Source: Methylococcaceae bacterium (GTDB lineage: Bacteria; Pseudomonadota; Gammaproteobacteria; Methylococcales; Methylomonadaceae). Taken from it: 28,475 nt of DNA. The DNA is taken from NCBI GenBank assembly GCA_021647585.1, contig JAKIUK010000053.1:1-28475 (forward strand), in the 5' to 3' direction. Below, one piece after another: positions 1 to 8,113 of the stretch. The first letter of the stretch is position 1; every line of letters starts with the position of its first letter. The position numbers and the translations under genes were made by a program. The notes beneath the pieces are model-generated. The model saw only the letters and a program-made list of their open reading frames with translations, did no database searches and was not told where the DNA came from.

Positions 1-1
1 G

Positions 2-115
2 GTTAGAACGCCCTTTGAAGCTGTCCAATGTTGGTATAGAATGAATCCAGAAATTTTTATAATATCACCCGATATGTTTCGAGCTGACCTTTTAAAAAAT
101 TATGGTACAACGTAG
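2..115 (+). pseudogene. C-terminal end of an IS481-like transposase/integrase (cut by window edge)
   Basis: The frame is open from the window edge to a TAG at 113-115 and encodes about 37 residues beginning VRTPFEAVQCWYRMNPEIF. The pattern 'RTP-x-EA-x5-W/Y-x3-P-x-hydrophobic-F' resembles the last residues of IS481/rve-type integrases, just after the DDE catalytic core. The catalytic part would lie outside the window, so whether the gene is intact cannot be judged. Family assignment rests on one short motif and is tentative. Confidence 0.4.
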
Positions 116-331
116 TGAAACCTGACAGGTTGCGACCTTAATGAGCCATGTAACTGTTGCTACAACGTATAACGCCATGGATGGCGTGTAGTAGAATAAT
201 GCAGGAGCAATTACCGAGGAGCAGTTGCCTAGAAGACGGACAAAAAGATTAGAAAGCTTTAGCGATTCTTATGCTTTAGTACAAGCCAGAATGCACAAGT
301 TATAAAATCCCCATTCCTTAACACTCAATAA
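116..331. other. Gap with two small hairpins and a GCAGGAGCA motif, no gene seen
   Basis: No convincing reading frame. AACCTG-a-CAGGTT (about 120-132) and ACGCCAT-gg-ATGGCGT (172-187) are short perfect hairpins of the kind found in intergenic repeats. ATGCAGGAGCA at 199-209 begins a stretch of about 26 bases that recurs, inverted and with mismatches, at about 1197-1222 on the other side of the next gene. Confidence 0.4.
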
Positions 332-337
332 TTGTCT

Positions 338-1174
338 ATGAGCGATCAAAGCCAAAAAGACTGGTTTAATAATGTTGAATCGGTAGTAACAGAGTCGCTG
401 AAGTTTAAAGCAAAACTCGCTATCGGCGAAGATGCATATACCTCACTGAAGTTAAAAAATGCTGCTTTAGAGGCTTGGGATACAATCGGTGTGGCAACAA
501 CCGCAGCTACAGTTGCTAAATCATCTGTTATAGCATCAACTTTTTTTGCACCCAGTGGTTTCCTGGCATGGTTAGGAATTGGCACTGCAGTGACACCAAT
601 AGGGTGGGTGATTGCAGCTGGTTTATTGACTGGCGGGGCATGGTTGGGTATTACGCACCATTTAAAAAATGCATCGACAAGTCGAGTAACAGTCATACCG
701 AACTTCATCAATACCCCAATAGATGTCTTGGCATTGGGTCTTTTTGATCTTCTCGCACCCTTGGCTCTGAAAGTTGCCAACATCGATGAAAATATCGACG
801 AGACTGAAAGAAAACTTATTAACACCTACTTTGTTAAAGAATGGGGCTATGATCAACGCTTTGTTGATGAGGGCTTAGCGTTTATTGAAGATAAGTTATC
901 TGATTTCGAAATCAACAAACTAACTATTGAACTCGCTGAGTTTAAGATGGAGAATCCTGACTGTAACTATAAGGCAATGTCCCAGGATATCCTGGAATTT
1001 CTTAAAGATATTATGGAGGCAGACGGTAGAATTGATGCGCGTGAAGAAATGGCAATTGAAAGTGTTCAAAAAATTCTCAAGGTTAGTAATTTAGTTTTAA
1101 TAGGGAAAAAAATAAAAAAAACTTACTTGGTGTCATTAAATAAGATTCTGCCTAATAGGAATCCAAAAAATTAG
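338..1174 (+). CDS. TerB-like membrane-associated protein
   Basis: About 278 residues. The frame also allows a TTG at 332, but ATG at 338 is the natural start; neither has a clear Shine-Dalgarno. An N-terminal charged region (about 1-45) is followed by a glycine- and alanine-rich hydrophobic stretch (about 50-108, with FLAWLGIG and GWVIAAGLL) that could form one or two membrane hairpins. The C-terminal half (about 135-250) is helical and acidic, with two D/E loops (NIDENIDETER and EADGRIDAREE) spaced as in TerB/TerB-like tellurite-resistance domains, which bind divalent metal. The role is unknown; family members are linked to stress and envelope functions. The gene is solitary and is flanked by an imperfect inverted repeat. 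Domain call moderate, function not assignable. Confidence 0.65.
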   Translation: MSDQSQKDWFNNVESVVTESLKFKAKLAIGEDAYTSLKLKNAALEAWDTIGVATTAATVAKSSVIASTFFAPSGFLAWLGIGTAVTPIGWVIAAGLLTGGAWLGITHHLKNASTSRVTVIPNFINTPIDVLALGLFDLLAPLALKVANIDENIDETERKLINTYFVKEWGYDQRFVDEGLAFIEDKLSDFEINKLTIELAEFKMENPDCNYKAMSQDILEFLKDIMEADGRIDAREEMAIESVQKILKVSNLVLIGKKIKKTYLVSLNKILPNRNPKN

Positions 1175-1210
1175 GGAGATACCAGATAAGAACGTGAACT
1201 GTCTCGGCAA

Positions 1211-1336
1211 ATGCTCCTGCATTGCTTGGAAGACCCTTTTGGGCACATTTGGTTTCTCGCTACCCACAAAGAAGACCTAACACCAGATGATATTAATAAG
1301 CGTGCTGAGGGACTATTTAAGGAAGGTGACGCCTAA
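1211..1336 (+). pseudogene. Relic tail of a PhnB-like VOC (glyoxalase-fold) protein
   Basis: A 41-residue frame contains EDPFGHIWFLATHKEDLTPD and ends GLFKEGDA. This matches the last third of PhnB-type VOC proteins, where 'D-P-F-G-H-x-W' closes the metal-binding fold and 'ATH-x-E-D-hydrophobic-(T/S)-P' follows. The upstream 100 or so residues are missing: the frame is closed by TAA at 1187-1189 and the preceding DNA belongs to the TerB-like gene. It is therefore a 5'-truncated remnant. It cannot form the dimeric VOC active site and is unlikely to be functional. Confidence 0.6.
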
Positions 1337-1388
1337 CCAGTAGTCATGTTATCCTTATCGTAAAGCTTAGAAAATTAAGGAGATAATA

Positions 1389-1802
1389 ATGTTAAAGCAA
1401 ACAATATTGGCAGTAATAGCAGTGTTTATTGCATGGTCTATCTTGGATTTCCTTATTCATGGAGTATTACTCAAATCAACCTATCAAGAAACTGCAAATT
1501 TGTGGCGACCTGAGGATGAAATGAATATGCCTCTAATGTCTATCGTTACATTAGTTTTCAGCATCTGTTTTGTAATAATTTATAGTTATTTGATAGAGCC
1601 CAAATCTTTATCGTTAGGTATAAAGTATGGCCTTATTCTTGGTATAGCAACAGGTGTGTCAATGGGGTTTGGGTCGTACTGTTACATGCCAATTCCACTG
1701 AGTCTGGCATTTAGTTGGTTTATTGGTAGCTTAGTTGAAATAACTCTAGCAGGTATCATCGTTGGCTATATGGTTAAATCACTCGAAGAACAAAAAGCCT
1801 AA
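1389..1802 (+). CDS. Small four-helix inner-membrane protein, unknown function
   Basis: 137 residues starting at ATG 1389, with a good ribosome-binding site AAGGAG at 1377-1382. There are four hydrophobic segments, at about 5-25, 48-68, 78-98 and 105-128. The first loop is 'LIHGVLLKSTYQETANLWRP', a pattern (DF-x-IHG-V-x-L then Y-x3-A-x-LWRP-x-(D/E)EM) I associate with conserved hypothetical membrane proteins of proteobacteria. No catalytic motif is visible. The C-terminus (SLEEQKA) is charged and probably cytoplasmic. The gene stands alone between the VOC relic and a tiny frame at 1918. It looks intact and expressed, but the function is not known. Confidence 0.7.
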   Translation: MLKQTILAVIAVFIAWSILDFLIHGVLLKSTYQETANLWRPEDEMNMPLMSIVTLVFSICFVIIYSYLIEPKSLSLGIKYGLILGIATGVSMGFGSYCYMPIPLSLAFSWFIGSLVEITLAGIIVGYMVKSLEEQKA

Positions 1803-1917
1803 CCTGGTGGTCAACATGACCCTAATGCCTCTAATGCCAAGTGCAAAGTGAGCCTGTCGAAAAGCAGGGAAATATCTGTTTTTAGGCGCGAATTTTTCTA
1901 AGAAGAATAGGTGGTTT

Positions 1918-2001
1918 ATGTTGGGATTGTTTTTTATGCTTTCTGGTTTAATTGTCTTATTTCGTGTGAAGAGTAATAAATATAATCTTGTTATTGACTA
2001 A
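1918..2001 (+). CDS. Possible 27-residue membrane peptide
   Basis: The frame runs from ATG 1918 to TAA 1999-2001, preceded by AGGTGG a few bases upstream. It has one hydrophobic helix (LGLFFMLSGLIVLF) and a basic tail. It could be a real small membrane protein or the tail of a lost gene. Length and composition alone cannot separate these, so confidence is low. Confidence 0.25.
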   Translation: MLGLFFMLSGLIVLFRVKSNKYNLVID

Positions 2002-2666
2002 TTCACTGTGATTCAGGGCTACTAGGTGGTAGCCAGCTTGTTTTTAAGTGTTTTCCAGGTACCCTTAAACATGGCGCGATTATTGAGAATAGTTTTTCCT
2101 AGCCAGTTCTTGCATATCATACATTGAGGGAATAATAGACAAGATTTATTCGAGTCTGAAGAGGATTTTCTTCGAATAAAAAAAGGTGACTTCAGATATT
2201 CTTTATCAAAATCTGTGTGTTCTTTACATGCCTTTGTCATTATCCAAGAAAAATCAGTTGACCGCTTAGTATGTGCAAAAGCTATTGAATAGAGTGTTGA
2301 ATTTAGTTTATCCATTTTCACCTGTTGGGTGGGAGATATTCGCTTTACGCTGTCGAAAATGCAAGGAGCAATTTTCTACCACGCCCAGATTTTCCACAAA
2401 ATACGTACTCAACTGATTTTTCTAGGATTATGAGTAACTATTTTCATCTAGTAAACAACAAAGAGTAAAGCGTTTTCTAGATGTGCCAAAGGTTTAGGGT
2501 AAATGTCTTCTGTTTTAGTTTCGATATAAAGAGATATACTCCGACCAAGTTGGCAACTCCCCAAGCTTCCAAGGGTTGGGTAAGAAAAAAGGGTGAATTA
2601 AAAGCGCAGTTTTTATTAAAATGTTTCTGATTTCTTTTTTGCCATGTATTAACGGTGAGATTACCA
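2002..2666. other. Non-coding gap holding repeat copy 1
   Basis: Apart from the repeat element at 2246-2424, I see no supportable gene. The frames present are short, lack ribosome-binding sites and overlap the repeat. Confidence 0.45.
2246..2424. repeat. MITE-like element, copy 1 (179 bp)
   Basis: Left end AAGAAAAATCAGTTG (2246-2260) and right end CAACTGATTTTTCTA (2410-2424) are inverted repeats over 14 of 15 positions. The interior has no open frame. It shares the right-end stretch 'GCCCAGATTTTCCACAAAAT' with copies 2 and 3, and the left-end start 'CAGTTGACCGCT' with copy 3. It is shorter than copies 2 and 3, which suggests internal deletion. The TA at the right end (and at both ends of copies 2 and 3) could be a duplicated TA target. 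Confidence 0.8.
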
Positions 2667-3253
2667 ATGGTATTTAAATATTCGATATTTTTGCTTTGCT
2701 TGTTGCCCATGAGTGTATTTGGCGAAATAAACAAATGTCTTATAAATGGAGCAATGGTATACACTAGTAAGCGATGTCCAGAAAACACGTTGCAGAAATT
2801 TGAGATGGTTGAAAGGTCTTCCAATATCATCGGAAGTGTCTACAGAAGTAGTAAATGGTATAACGATTACACTGGATACAAGAAAGCGTTGGAAATAAGC
2901 CTTGCAAAAAAGCCCCGCTGTTTATCTATGGTCGAACAGATTGGTGTCCCTATTGTAAAAAATTTGATAATACATTCTTATCAGACAGAGATGTACAGAA
3001 AGTTCTATCGGGATTTGTAAAGGTCAAGTTAAACCCTGAGCATAGTAGCGAAGATGAAAAACTTTTTAAAAGTTGGGGTGGGAGAGGATACCCAAGCCTT
3101 TTTGTACAGTCTGGATAAGAATCAGTACCGAAGAAGATAAAAATACCATTTATAAAACGCGATGATAAGTGGCACCAGATAAGTAATCAGGCGTTTATAT
3201 CCATACTGCAAGAACAGGCCAATTTATTAGTAATCATCAGTACAGTAGGGTAA
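2667..3253 (+). pseudogene. Secreted DUF4124-thioredoxin-fold protein, frameshifted and with a nonsense codon
   Basis: Start ATG 2667 with GTGAG upstream. Residues 1-18 are a signal peptide, followed by a DUF4124-like motif (EINKCLINGAMVYTSKRCPE). At the A-AAA-AAG run (2906-2912) the meaningful reading moves to the -1 frame, which gives PLFIYGRTDWCPYCKKF, a thioredoxin CxxC site (CPYC), then RGYPSLFV with the cis-proline loop. That frame is cut by TAA at 3116-3118 (likely AAA>TAA) but continues in frame to TAA 3251-3253. Adding one base gives exactly 196 codons, so the parent was about 195 residues: a periplasmic thiol-disulfide protein fused to DUF4124. Two lesions indicate a pseudogene. Programmed frameshifting could explain only the first. 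Confidence 0.7.
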
Positions 3254-3366
3254 GTTGGGTTTGTGTTCAAAAAATTACTACTTTATACATGGAAACAGAA
3301 AGTCTGGTTTTATCTAAATAAAGTAAATTATGGAAATTAGAAAAACAAGAATAGCGAAAAATTATA

Positions 3367-4959
3367 ATGTCAAAAGCTTATGATGTGGTCATTATGGGGG
3401 GAGGGTTGTCTGGGCTTACATTAGCCATACAAATTAAACGGGAAGTTGCAAATATTCGTATTCTGATTGTCGAGAAAGCAAATTACCCAATGCCTGAGGC
3501 AGCGCATAAAGTGGGTGAGTCTTCAGTTGAAATCGCAAGTCATTATTTTGAAGAAATTTTAGGTCTAAAGGCACTGCTGGATAATGAATTGCCTAAACTA
3601 GGATTACGTTTTTTTTATAGCTATAGAGATAATCAGGATATCTCCAAACGCATTGAACTTGGACCCAATAACTTTCCCGCTGCAAAAAGTTATCAGCTAG
3701 ATCGTGGCCGCTTTGAAAATGCGCTTATTGATCAGTGTATCAGTTTAGGCATAGAGTTTAAGGGGGGCTGTAGAATAAAAGATATTTCTCTGGGGAAAAA
3801 TCAGCATCAGCTTACTTTACTTGATAATGAACAGCTCAGTTCTGTTCAAACTCAATGGGTGGTTGATGCTACGGGGCGTGTGAGTCTGCTCAAGCGAAAA
3901 TTAAAACTGGCAAAACCCGCTTATCATGATGTTAATGCATCCTGGTTCAGAATAAATCATGAAATAAGTATTGATGACTGGGCATCTCAGCAGCAATGGC
4001 AAGATCGCGTTAAAGCGCCCAGGCGTCTTAGTACAAATCATTTGCTGGGCAAAGGATATTGGGTCTGGTTAATCCCTTTATCTTCTGGGTCAACGAGTAT
4101 CGGTATAGTGGCGGATGCCAAAATTCATCCTTATGCGGAAATCAATACGTTTGCGCGTGCTAAAGTATGGCTTAAAAAATATGAGCCGCAATGTGCTCGT
4201 GTGATAGATGAACATTTGGAACAGTTTCAGGATTTTCTTACCCTGAAACACTATTCTCATAATTGTAAAAAAATGTATTCTGCTGAAGGCTGGGCTATCA
4301 CAGGGGATGCCGGGGTTTTTCTTGACCCCTTTTATTCGCCCGGCAGCGATTTTATTGCTTTGAATAATGGTTTTATAACGGACCTGATTGTAAAACAATA
4401 CTCGGGCCAGAATATTGCCGTAGAAATGGAGCAATATCAGAAGCTATTTCGTATCTTGTTTTTAGCCTTTTGTCCTGTTTATGAAGATCAATATCCCATT
4501 ATGGGTAACGCCAAAGTAATGAGTATTAAAATTATCTGGGACTATACGCTGTACTGGAGCGGAGTGGCTTTATTGTATTTTAGGGGTAAGTTTTGTGATT
4601 TGGCATTTATGCAATCCGCCAGCACTTTTCTGCAACAAATTTACCAGCTTAATATTCAGATGCAGGGATTTTTTCGTAATTGGGCAGAAATGGATTTGTC
4701 CAGTATGGATAAAAGTGATATTTTTTTGAATTATAGCAAGATTACTTTCCTGCAACAGTTAAATAAAGATTTACTTAAAGAACAGAATGATGTCGAGTTA
4801 CATCAGCAGTTGATACAAAATATTGACTTAATCAGAGAATTAGCCAATGAAATTAGCGCTGAAGCAATAGGATTGTTTTCCCAGTTAAAGGAGGATGCAC
4901 CTGAAGTACATCATCCTACGTCAAGTCATTTACAAGATATATTTGCTTTACTTCGATGA
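3367..4959 (+). CDS. FAD-dependent oxidoreductase of the tryptophan-halogenase family
   Basis: 530 residues. Residues 5-16 form the FAD-binding Rossmann start (VVIMGGGLSG). VGESSVE (49-55) follows the GES motif of flavin-dependent halogenases. YWVWLIP (231-237) matches the W-x-W-x-I-P motif of that family, and GDAGVFLDPFYSPG (313-326) is the second FAD-contacting segment. K77 (LPKLGLRFF) lies where the halogenase catalytic lysine is expected, but I cannot align it securely. Family members use FADH2, oxygen and halide to halogenate aromatic substrates; many relatives with these motifs have no known substrate. No flavin reductase or biosynthetic cluster is nearby, so it is an orphan. Length fits the family. 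It is preceded by an AT-rich leader without a strong Shine-Dalgarno. Confidence 0.75.
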   Translation: MSKAYDVVIMGGGLSGLTLAIQIKREVANIRILIVEKANYPMPEAAHKVGESSVEIASHYFEEILGLKALLDNELPKLGLRFFYSYRDNQDISKRIELGPNNFPAAKSYQLDRGRFENALIDQCISLGIEFKGGCRIKDISLGKNQHQLTLLDNEQLSSVQTQWVVDATGRVSLLKRKLKLAKPAYHDVNASWFRINHEISIDDWASQQQWQDRVKAPRRLSTNHLLGKGYWVWLIPLSSGSTSIGIVADAKIHPYAEINTFARAKVWLKKYEPQCARVIDEHLEQFQDFLTLKHYSHNCKKMYSAEGWAITGDAGVFLDPFYSPGSDFIALNNGFITDLIVKQYSGQNIAVEMEQYQKLFRILFLAFCPVYEDQYPIMGNAKVMSIKIIWDYTLYWSGVALLYFRGKFCDLAFMQSASTFLQQIYQLNIQMQGFFRNWAEMDLSSMDKSDIFLNYSKITFLQQLNKDLLKEQNDVELHQQLIQNIDLIRELANEISAEAIGLFSQLKEDAPEVHHPTSSHLQDIFALLR

Positions 4960-5084
4960 ATTTAGGCGCTGAGTAATATCTTTTGGTTTGAGTATCCATA
5001 TGCAGAGCCCTGAGTGTTCGTTTATCAGTTTTTTCAGACGCTAATTTTCCATAAGATTTTGTATTGCAATGGTAAAAAATGGTA

Positions 5085-5124
5085 TTCGGTCTGGTACTAT
5101 TTAGAAAGAGCAGAGCAGACCGAA
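5085..5124. terminator. Hairpin downstream of the halogenase-like gene
   Basis: TTCGGTCTG (5085-5093) and CAGACCGAA (5116-5124) are a perfect 9-bp inverted repeat with a 22-base loop. There is no T-run after it, so it may be an mRNA-end hairpin or an operator rather than a classical terminator. The rest of 4960-5257 shows nothing recognisable. Confidence 0.35.
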
Positions 5125-5257
5125 GATAATCACAATTAATCTATCTATCGCTCAAAATCTTAATTACCCTACCACCGTATAAATAAATCCCTTCTGGATT
5201 GTAAATTTATTAAGATCGCTGGCATAATGAGTTTTTACTGACTGTCGATATGCCACT

Positions 5258-5977
5258 ATGAATACTCATAACCATAGACATCGTAATGCCCATCCAGATG
5301 ATCAGATATTTTTCTGTAACCAACATTTATTACTCCTGCAAAAAGCTGTTGATGAACTTTGCTGGTTGTTCAATCATGGCTACTCCAGGCATTCTTCAAT
5401 TAAATTAGTCGGTGACCATCATAAGCTGAGGCAGCGTCAACGAGTTGCCATAGGTAGAATTGCCTGCTCCGAAGACAATAAAAACAAAAGAAACAGCAAA
5501 TGTCTTAAGCTGTCTGAGATCAAAAACAAGCATCTAATTATAGATGGTTTCAACCTGATTATTACTCTGGAATCTGCTGTGGCCGGGGCCGTGCTCCTTC
5601 AATGCCGTGATGGTTGTATTCGTGACTTGGCGAGTGTGCATGGTACTTATCGACAAGTTGAGGAAACTAGATCAGTCATCAAACTAATCGGGAAAACCCT
5701 TGCAGTATTTGAACCTGCCAGTGTGCTATGGTTATTTGATAAACCAGTCTCTAACAGCGGCCGATTAGCACAATTAGTTCGCAAAGTGGCTAAAAAACAG
5801 CACTGGAACTGGCAAACGGATTTACTCGATAATCCTGACCAGACAATTAAGACCAGTAATAAAATCGCGATTACCTCGGACTCGGTTATACTTGATTCAG
5901 TTGAATACTGGCTAAATCTGACAACCTATCTGGTTGAAAATTGCTGTCAAGATGCTTGGCTGATTGATTTTTCGTAA
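5258..5977 (+). CDS. DUF434/DUF5616 domain protein
   Basis: 239 residues. The N-terminal part (about 20-75) matches DUF434: hydrophobic 'LLLLQKAVDELCWLFNHGYS', then SIKLVGDHHKLRQRQRVAI and a cysteine-containing RIACSED. The second part (about 85-235) opens with LIIDGFNLIITLESAV, as in DUF5616, which often follows DUF434 in archaeal and bacterial proteins. The DGFN aspartate and later acidic patches recall NYN/PIN-like folds, but that is only an impression. No biochemical function is established for the family. The gene ends one base before the start of the lipoprotein hydrolase, so the two are probably co-transcribed and translationally coupled. The start has no clear ribosome-binding site. 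Confidence 0.7.
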   Translation: MNTHNHRHRNAHPDDQIFFCNQHLLLLQKAVDELCWLFNHGYSRHSSIKLVGDHHKLRQRQRVAIGRIACSEDNKNKRNSKCLKLSEIKNKHLIIDGFNLIITLESAVAGAVLLQCRDGCIRDLASVHGTYRQVEETRSVIKLIGKTLAVFEPASVLWLFDKPVSNSGRLAQLVRKVAKKQHWNWQTDLLDNPDQTIKTSNKIAITSDSVILDSVEYWLNLTTYLVENCCQDAWLIDFS

Positions 5978-5978
5978 G

Positions 5979-7157
5979 ATGAAAAAGTTTATTTTATCTA
6001 TATTACCCTGTCTTATGCTTATAAATGGATGTGCAAAACAACAGATGGTGACTGAACTTTATCCCGTATGGGGCGAAGAAATCATTCTGACCAGTGACCA
6101 CAACAGCAATAGGTATCTACAGATTAAGGAACCAGAGCAAGGTCGCCCTGTTGAGGCTTGTATCCTGATTGTTCACGGCATGAATGAATACATAGGCCGA
6201 TATAATAATGTTGCTCATTATTTGTCTGACCGTTTTATCGTCGCTGGAGTTGATCTGACAGCTCATGGTTTGAGCAACTCCATTTTTGCACAAATTCAAA
6301 ATGATCTAAAACAAGGAATATTTGAACATGATGTCAGCGATGCCTTTCTTGAGCAGGCTCGATTACGCAGCCTGCAACCTATGCGAGATGACCTGGAACT
6401 AGCGTTGAATTATTTAATCCAGCACTGTGATCAACAAGTAGTCAACAAAAAATTACCCATTTTTATTTTATCGCACAGCCTCGGCTCACTAGTTTCCACC
6501 TCCTGGTTTATGCAAACAGAAAACAACCAACTCAAAAGTAGAATCGGTGGTATTATTTTAAGTGGTCCGGCTTTTTCAGTCACACAGGTACCCGGCTGGC
6601 GCGGCTGGTTGCAGAACCCATTTATCAATTTTACTTTTCATACTCACGAACATTTCCTTAATCCTCACAACGAAGCCTTACCGGTAATGCTGTTCAATCA
6701 GATATTATCTCTAATTACGGTACCTATTCAGGATGGCATGATTGAACTATTATCACTGCCTGGAATGCGTCAACTTTTTTCACCCACCACACCGGACTGG
6801 GTAGTAAACTATCTAAGTAACTGGGAAGAAGAGAGAAAGCGTCATCAATCTGACCCATATATAATTCGCCGTTCCATTTTGCGCTATGTGCTGACAATTG
6901 AAAAAGAAGTTATCGATTTCAGACGCAATATGGCCAAATTCACACTACCTTACTTGCTTATTTATTCAGAACACGATCCCATCACCCCAGCCTGGGGAAA
7001 TACCGATTTTATCGCTGCTACACTGCAAAACCATTCAGATAATGAAGTCTTTATGCTGGAGGGGGCAAACCACCATGAGCAACTTTTTTCCACACCCGCA
7101 TTACGCAAACAAATACTACAAAAAATTCGCTCATGGATAACTAAGGAAATTTCATAA
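5979..7157 (+). CDS. Lipoprotein alpha/beta hydrolase (monoacylglycerol-lipase-like)
   Basis: About 392 residues from ATG 5979, which gives a compact lipoprotein signal (MKKFILSILPCLMLINGC, lipobox ING-C). An upstream ATG at 5964 overlaps the previous gene and would lengthen the n-region. The oxyanion loop is IVHGMNEYIGRY, the nucleophile elbow SHSLG (in ILSHSLGSLVS), the acid SEHDPITP, and the base histidine is in GANHHEQL. These follow the serine hydrolase order of the Hydrolase_4/lysophospholipase group, which cleaves monoacylglycerols or lysophospholipids. The signal places it in the envelope, anchored by an N-terminal diacylglyceryl cysteine; residue +2 is alanine, so outer-membrane sorting is expected. 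It starts one base after the DUF434 gene's stop. Confidence 0.8.
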   Translation: MKKFILSILPCLMLINGCAKQQMVTELYPVWGEEIILTSDHNSNRYLQIKEPEQGRPVEACILIVHGMNEYIGRYNNVAHYLSDRFIVAGVDLTAHGLSNSIFAQIQNDLKQGIFEHDVSDAFLEQARLRSLQPMRDDLELALNYLIQHCDQQVVNKKLPIFILSHSLGSLVSTSWFMQTENNQLKSRIGGIILSGPAFSVTQVPGWRGWLQNPFINFTFHTHEHFLNPHNEALPVMLFNQILSLITVPIQDGMIELLSLPGMRQLFSPTTPDWVVNYLSNWEEERKRHQSDPYIIRRSILRYVLTIEKEVIDFRRNMAKFTLPYLLIYSEHDPITPAWGNTDFIAATLQNHSDNEVFMLEGANHHEQLFSTPALRKQILQKIRSWITKEIS

Positions 7158-7325
7158 ATGCTAACAATATACATTCTAATGATTATTGCACGGTAAATTC
7201 TAATGCCGTTATTTCAGATGTCTTACTGCTAGTCCTTCACTGCAGCTAACCACTTATCAACTTCCTCTACCCATCAATACAACAATGACAGAGTACTAGA
7301 TTCGTTATACATTTTCTTAAAATCA

Positions 7326-7595
7326 TTAACCTTCCCCAGAGTTATCTTCAAATAAATCTCTGACAAAGCCGTAGGCAATAGTTTGATAAACAATTTCAGT
7401 ACGAACCGTATATGTTCCTGCAGCTAGACCATTTATACGATAATTTATTTGATCACTACCACCTGTAAAATTAATATCGTTGTATGCATTATCTGCTATA
7501 ACAACATCTTCTGGTGCTGTGGTTTTATCAAATCCATTAGGTAATAAATGATGTATTTGTTATATCTCAACTTCAACTCCATCATATTGTTTTAG
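7326..7595 (-). pseudogene. Relic C-terminus of a secreted beta-rich (cytochrome-associated type) protein
   Basis: Read leftward, the frame gives a stretch starting LLPNGFDKTTAPEDV, continuing with INFTGGSDQINYRINGL and ending TVRTEIVYQTIAYGFVRDL before TAA (complement of 7326-7328). The 'GGSD-x-I-x-YR ... Y-x-V-x-x-E/L-x-YQTI-x-Y-x-F-x3-L' pattern resembles C-terminal domains of some secreted multihaem-cytochrome-like proteins, but I cannot name the family. A stop (complement of 7560-7562) interrupts the same frame upstream and another ends it at 7596-7598. It has no start, no heme motif and no upstream continuation, so it is a gene remnant. Confidence 0.45.
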
Positions 7596-7784
7596 TTAAA
7601 TTGATAAAATATTTTTTCCTAAAAGATGAAGGTTTAGAACACATATATTGTAATTAAGGTATATGTTGGTGTGCTGTACTGTACTGTACCTTGTTGTAAA
7701 CACCAGTAAAAAAGCGCGGCTAATGGCTGTCAAATAACAACCCAGATAAACAATTAGGCAGCATTATGTGCTGAACCTTTAACC

Positions 7785-8066
7785 TAGAAAAATCAGTTGG
7801 GCGCTAAATTCCATGCAAGTCCTTGAGTATCATGTCTAATCAGGTTTATTCACACTCACCCATTTGGTGGGGAGGAAAATCGCTCCATGGTTTTGTGAAA
7901 AACTTGGACGAAAAATCCTTCAGAATCACTCTTGATAAGGACTATGGCCATTATCTGCGAGTGATTATTTGTCTTTGAAATACATGTATTGAATGCAGAA
8001 AATGCAGGAGCATTTTTCTGCCTCGCCCAGATTTCCCACAAATTCCATGTCCAACTTATTTTTCTA
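7785..8066. repeat. MITE-like element, copy 2 (282 bp)
   Basis: Left end TAGAAAAATCAGTTG (7785-7799), right end CAACTTATTTTTCTA (8052-8066), one mismatch. The interior shares 'TTGATAAGGACTATGGCCAT' and the right-end block GCCCAGATTT-CCCACAAA with copy 3. It contains ATGCAGGAGCAT at 8002-8013. The element ends about 47 bp before the ceramidase-like gene. Confidence 0.85.
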
Positions 8067-8113
8067 AGTTTAACCGACAGCAAACAACCCATAATGATCA
8101 AATTCATAAAAAT

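Larger units (their letters stand above)
7158..8113. other. Long gap with a gene relic and repeat copy 2
   Basis: Contains a decayed minus-strand gene end (7326-7595) and the repeat at 7785-8066. At about 7229-7273 on the minus strand there is a second short frame end reading VEEVDKWLAAVKD-stop, possibly another gene tail, unassigned. No intact gene is seen. Confidence 0.45.

Noticed and set aside
346..825. 159-residue minus-strand frame opposite the TerB-like gene
   Set aside because: It mirrors a better-supported plus-strand gene, has no ribosome-binding site and shows no domain pattern.
1885..1901. GAATTTTTCTAAG and GGCGCG near 1885-1901 as a fifth repeat terminus
   Set aside because: It resembles TAGAAAAAT...GCGC inverted but lacks the CAGTTG block and has no partner end.
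2022..2321. 99-residue minus-strand frame
   Set aside because: Half of it lies in repeat copy 1 and the composition shows no family likeness; probably chance.
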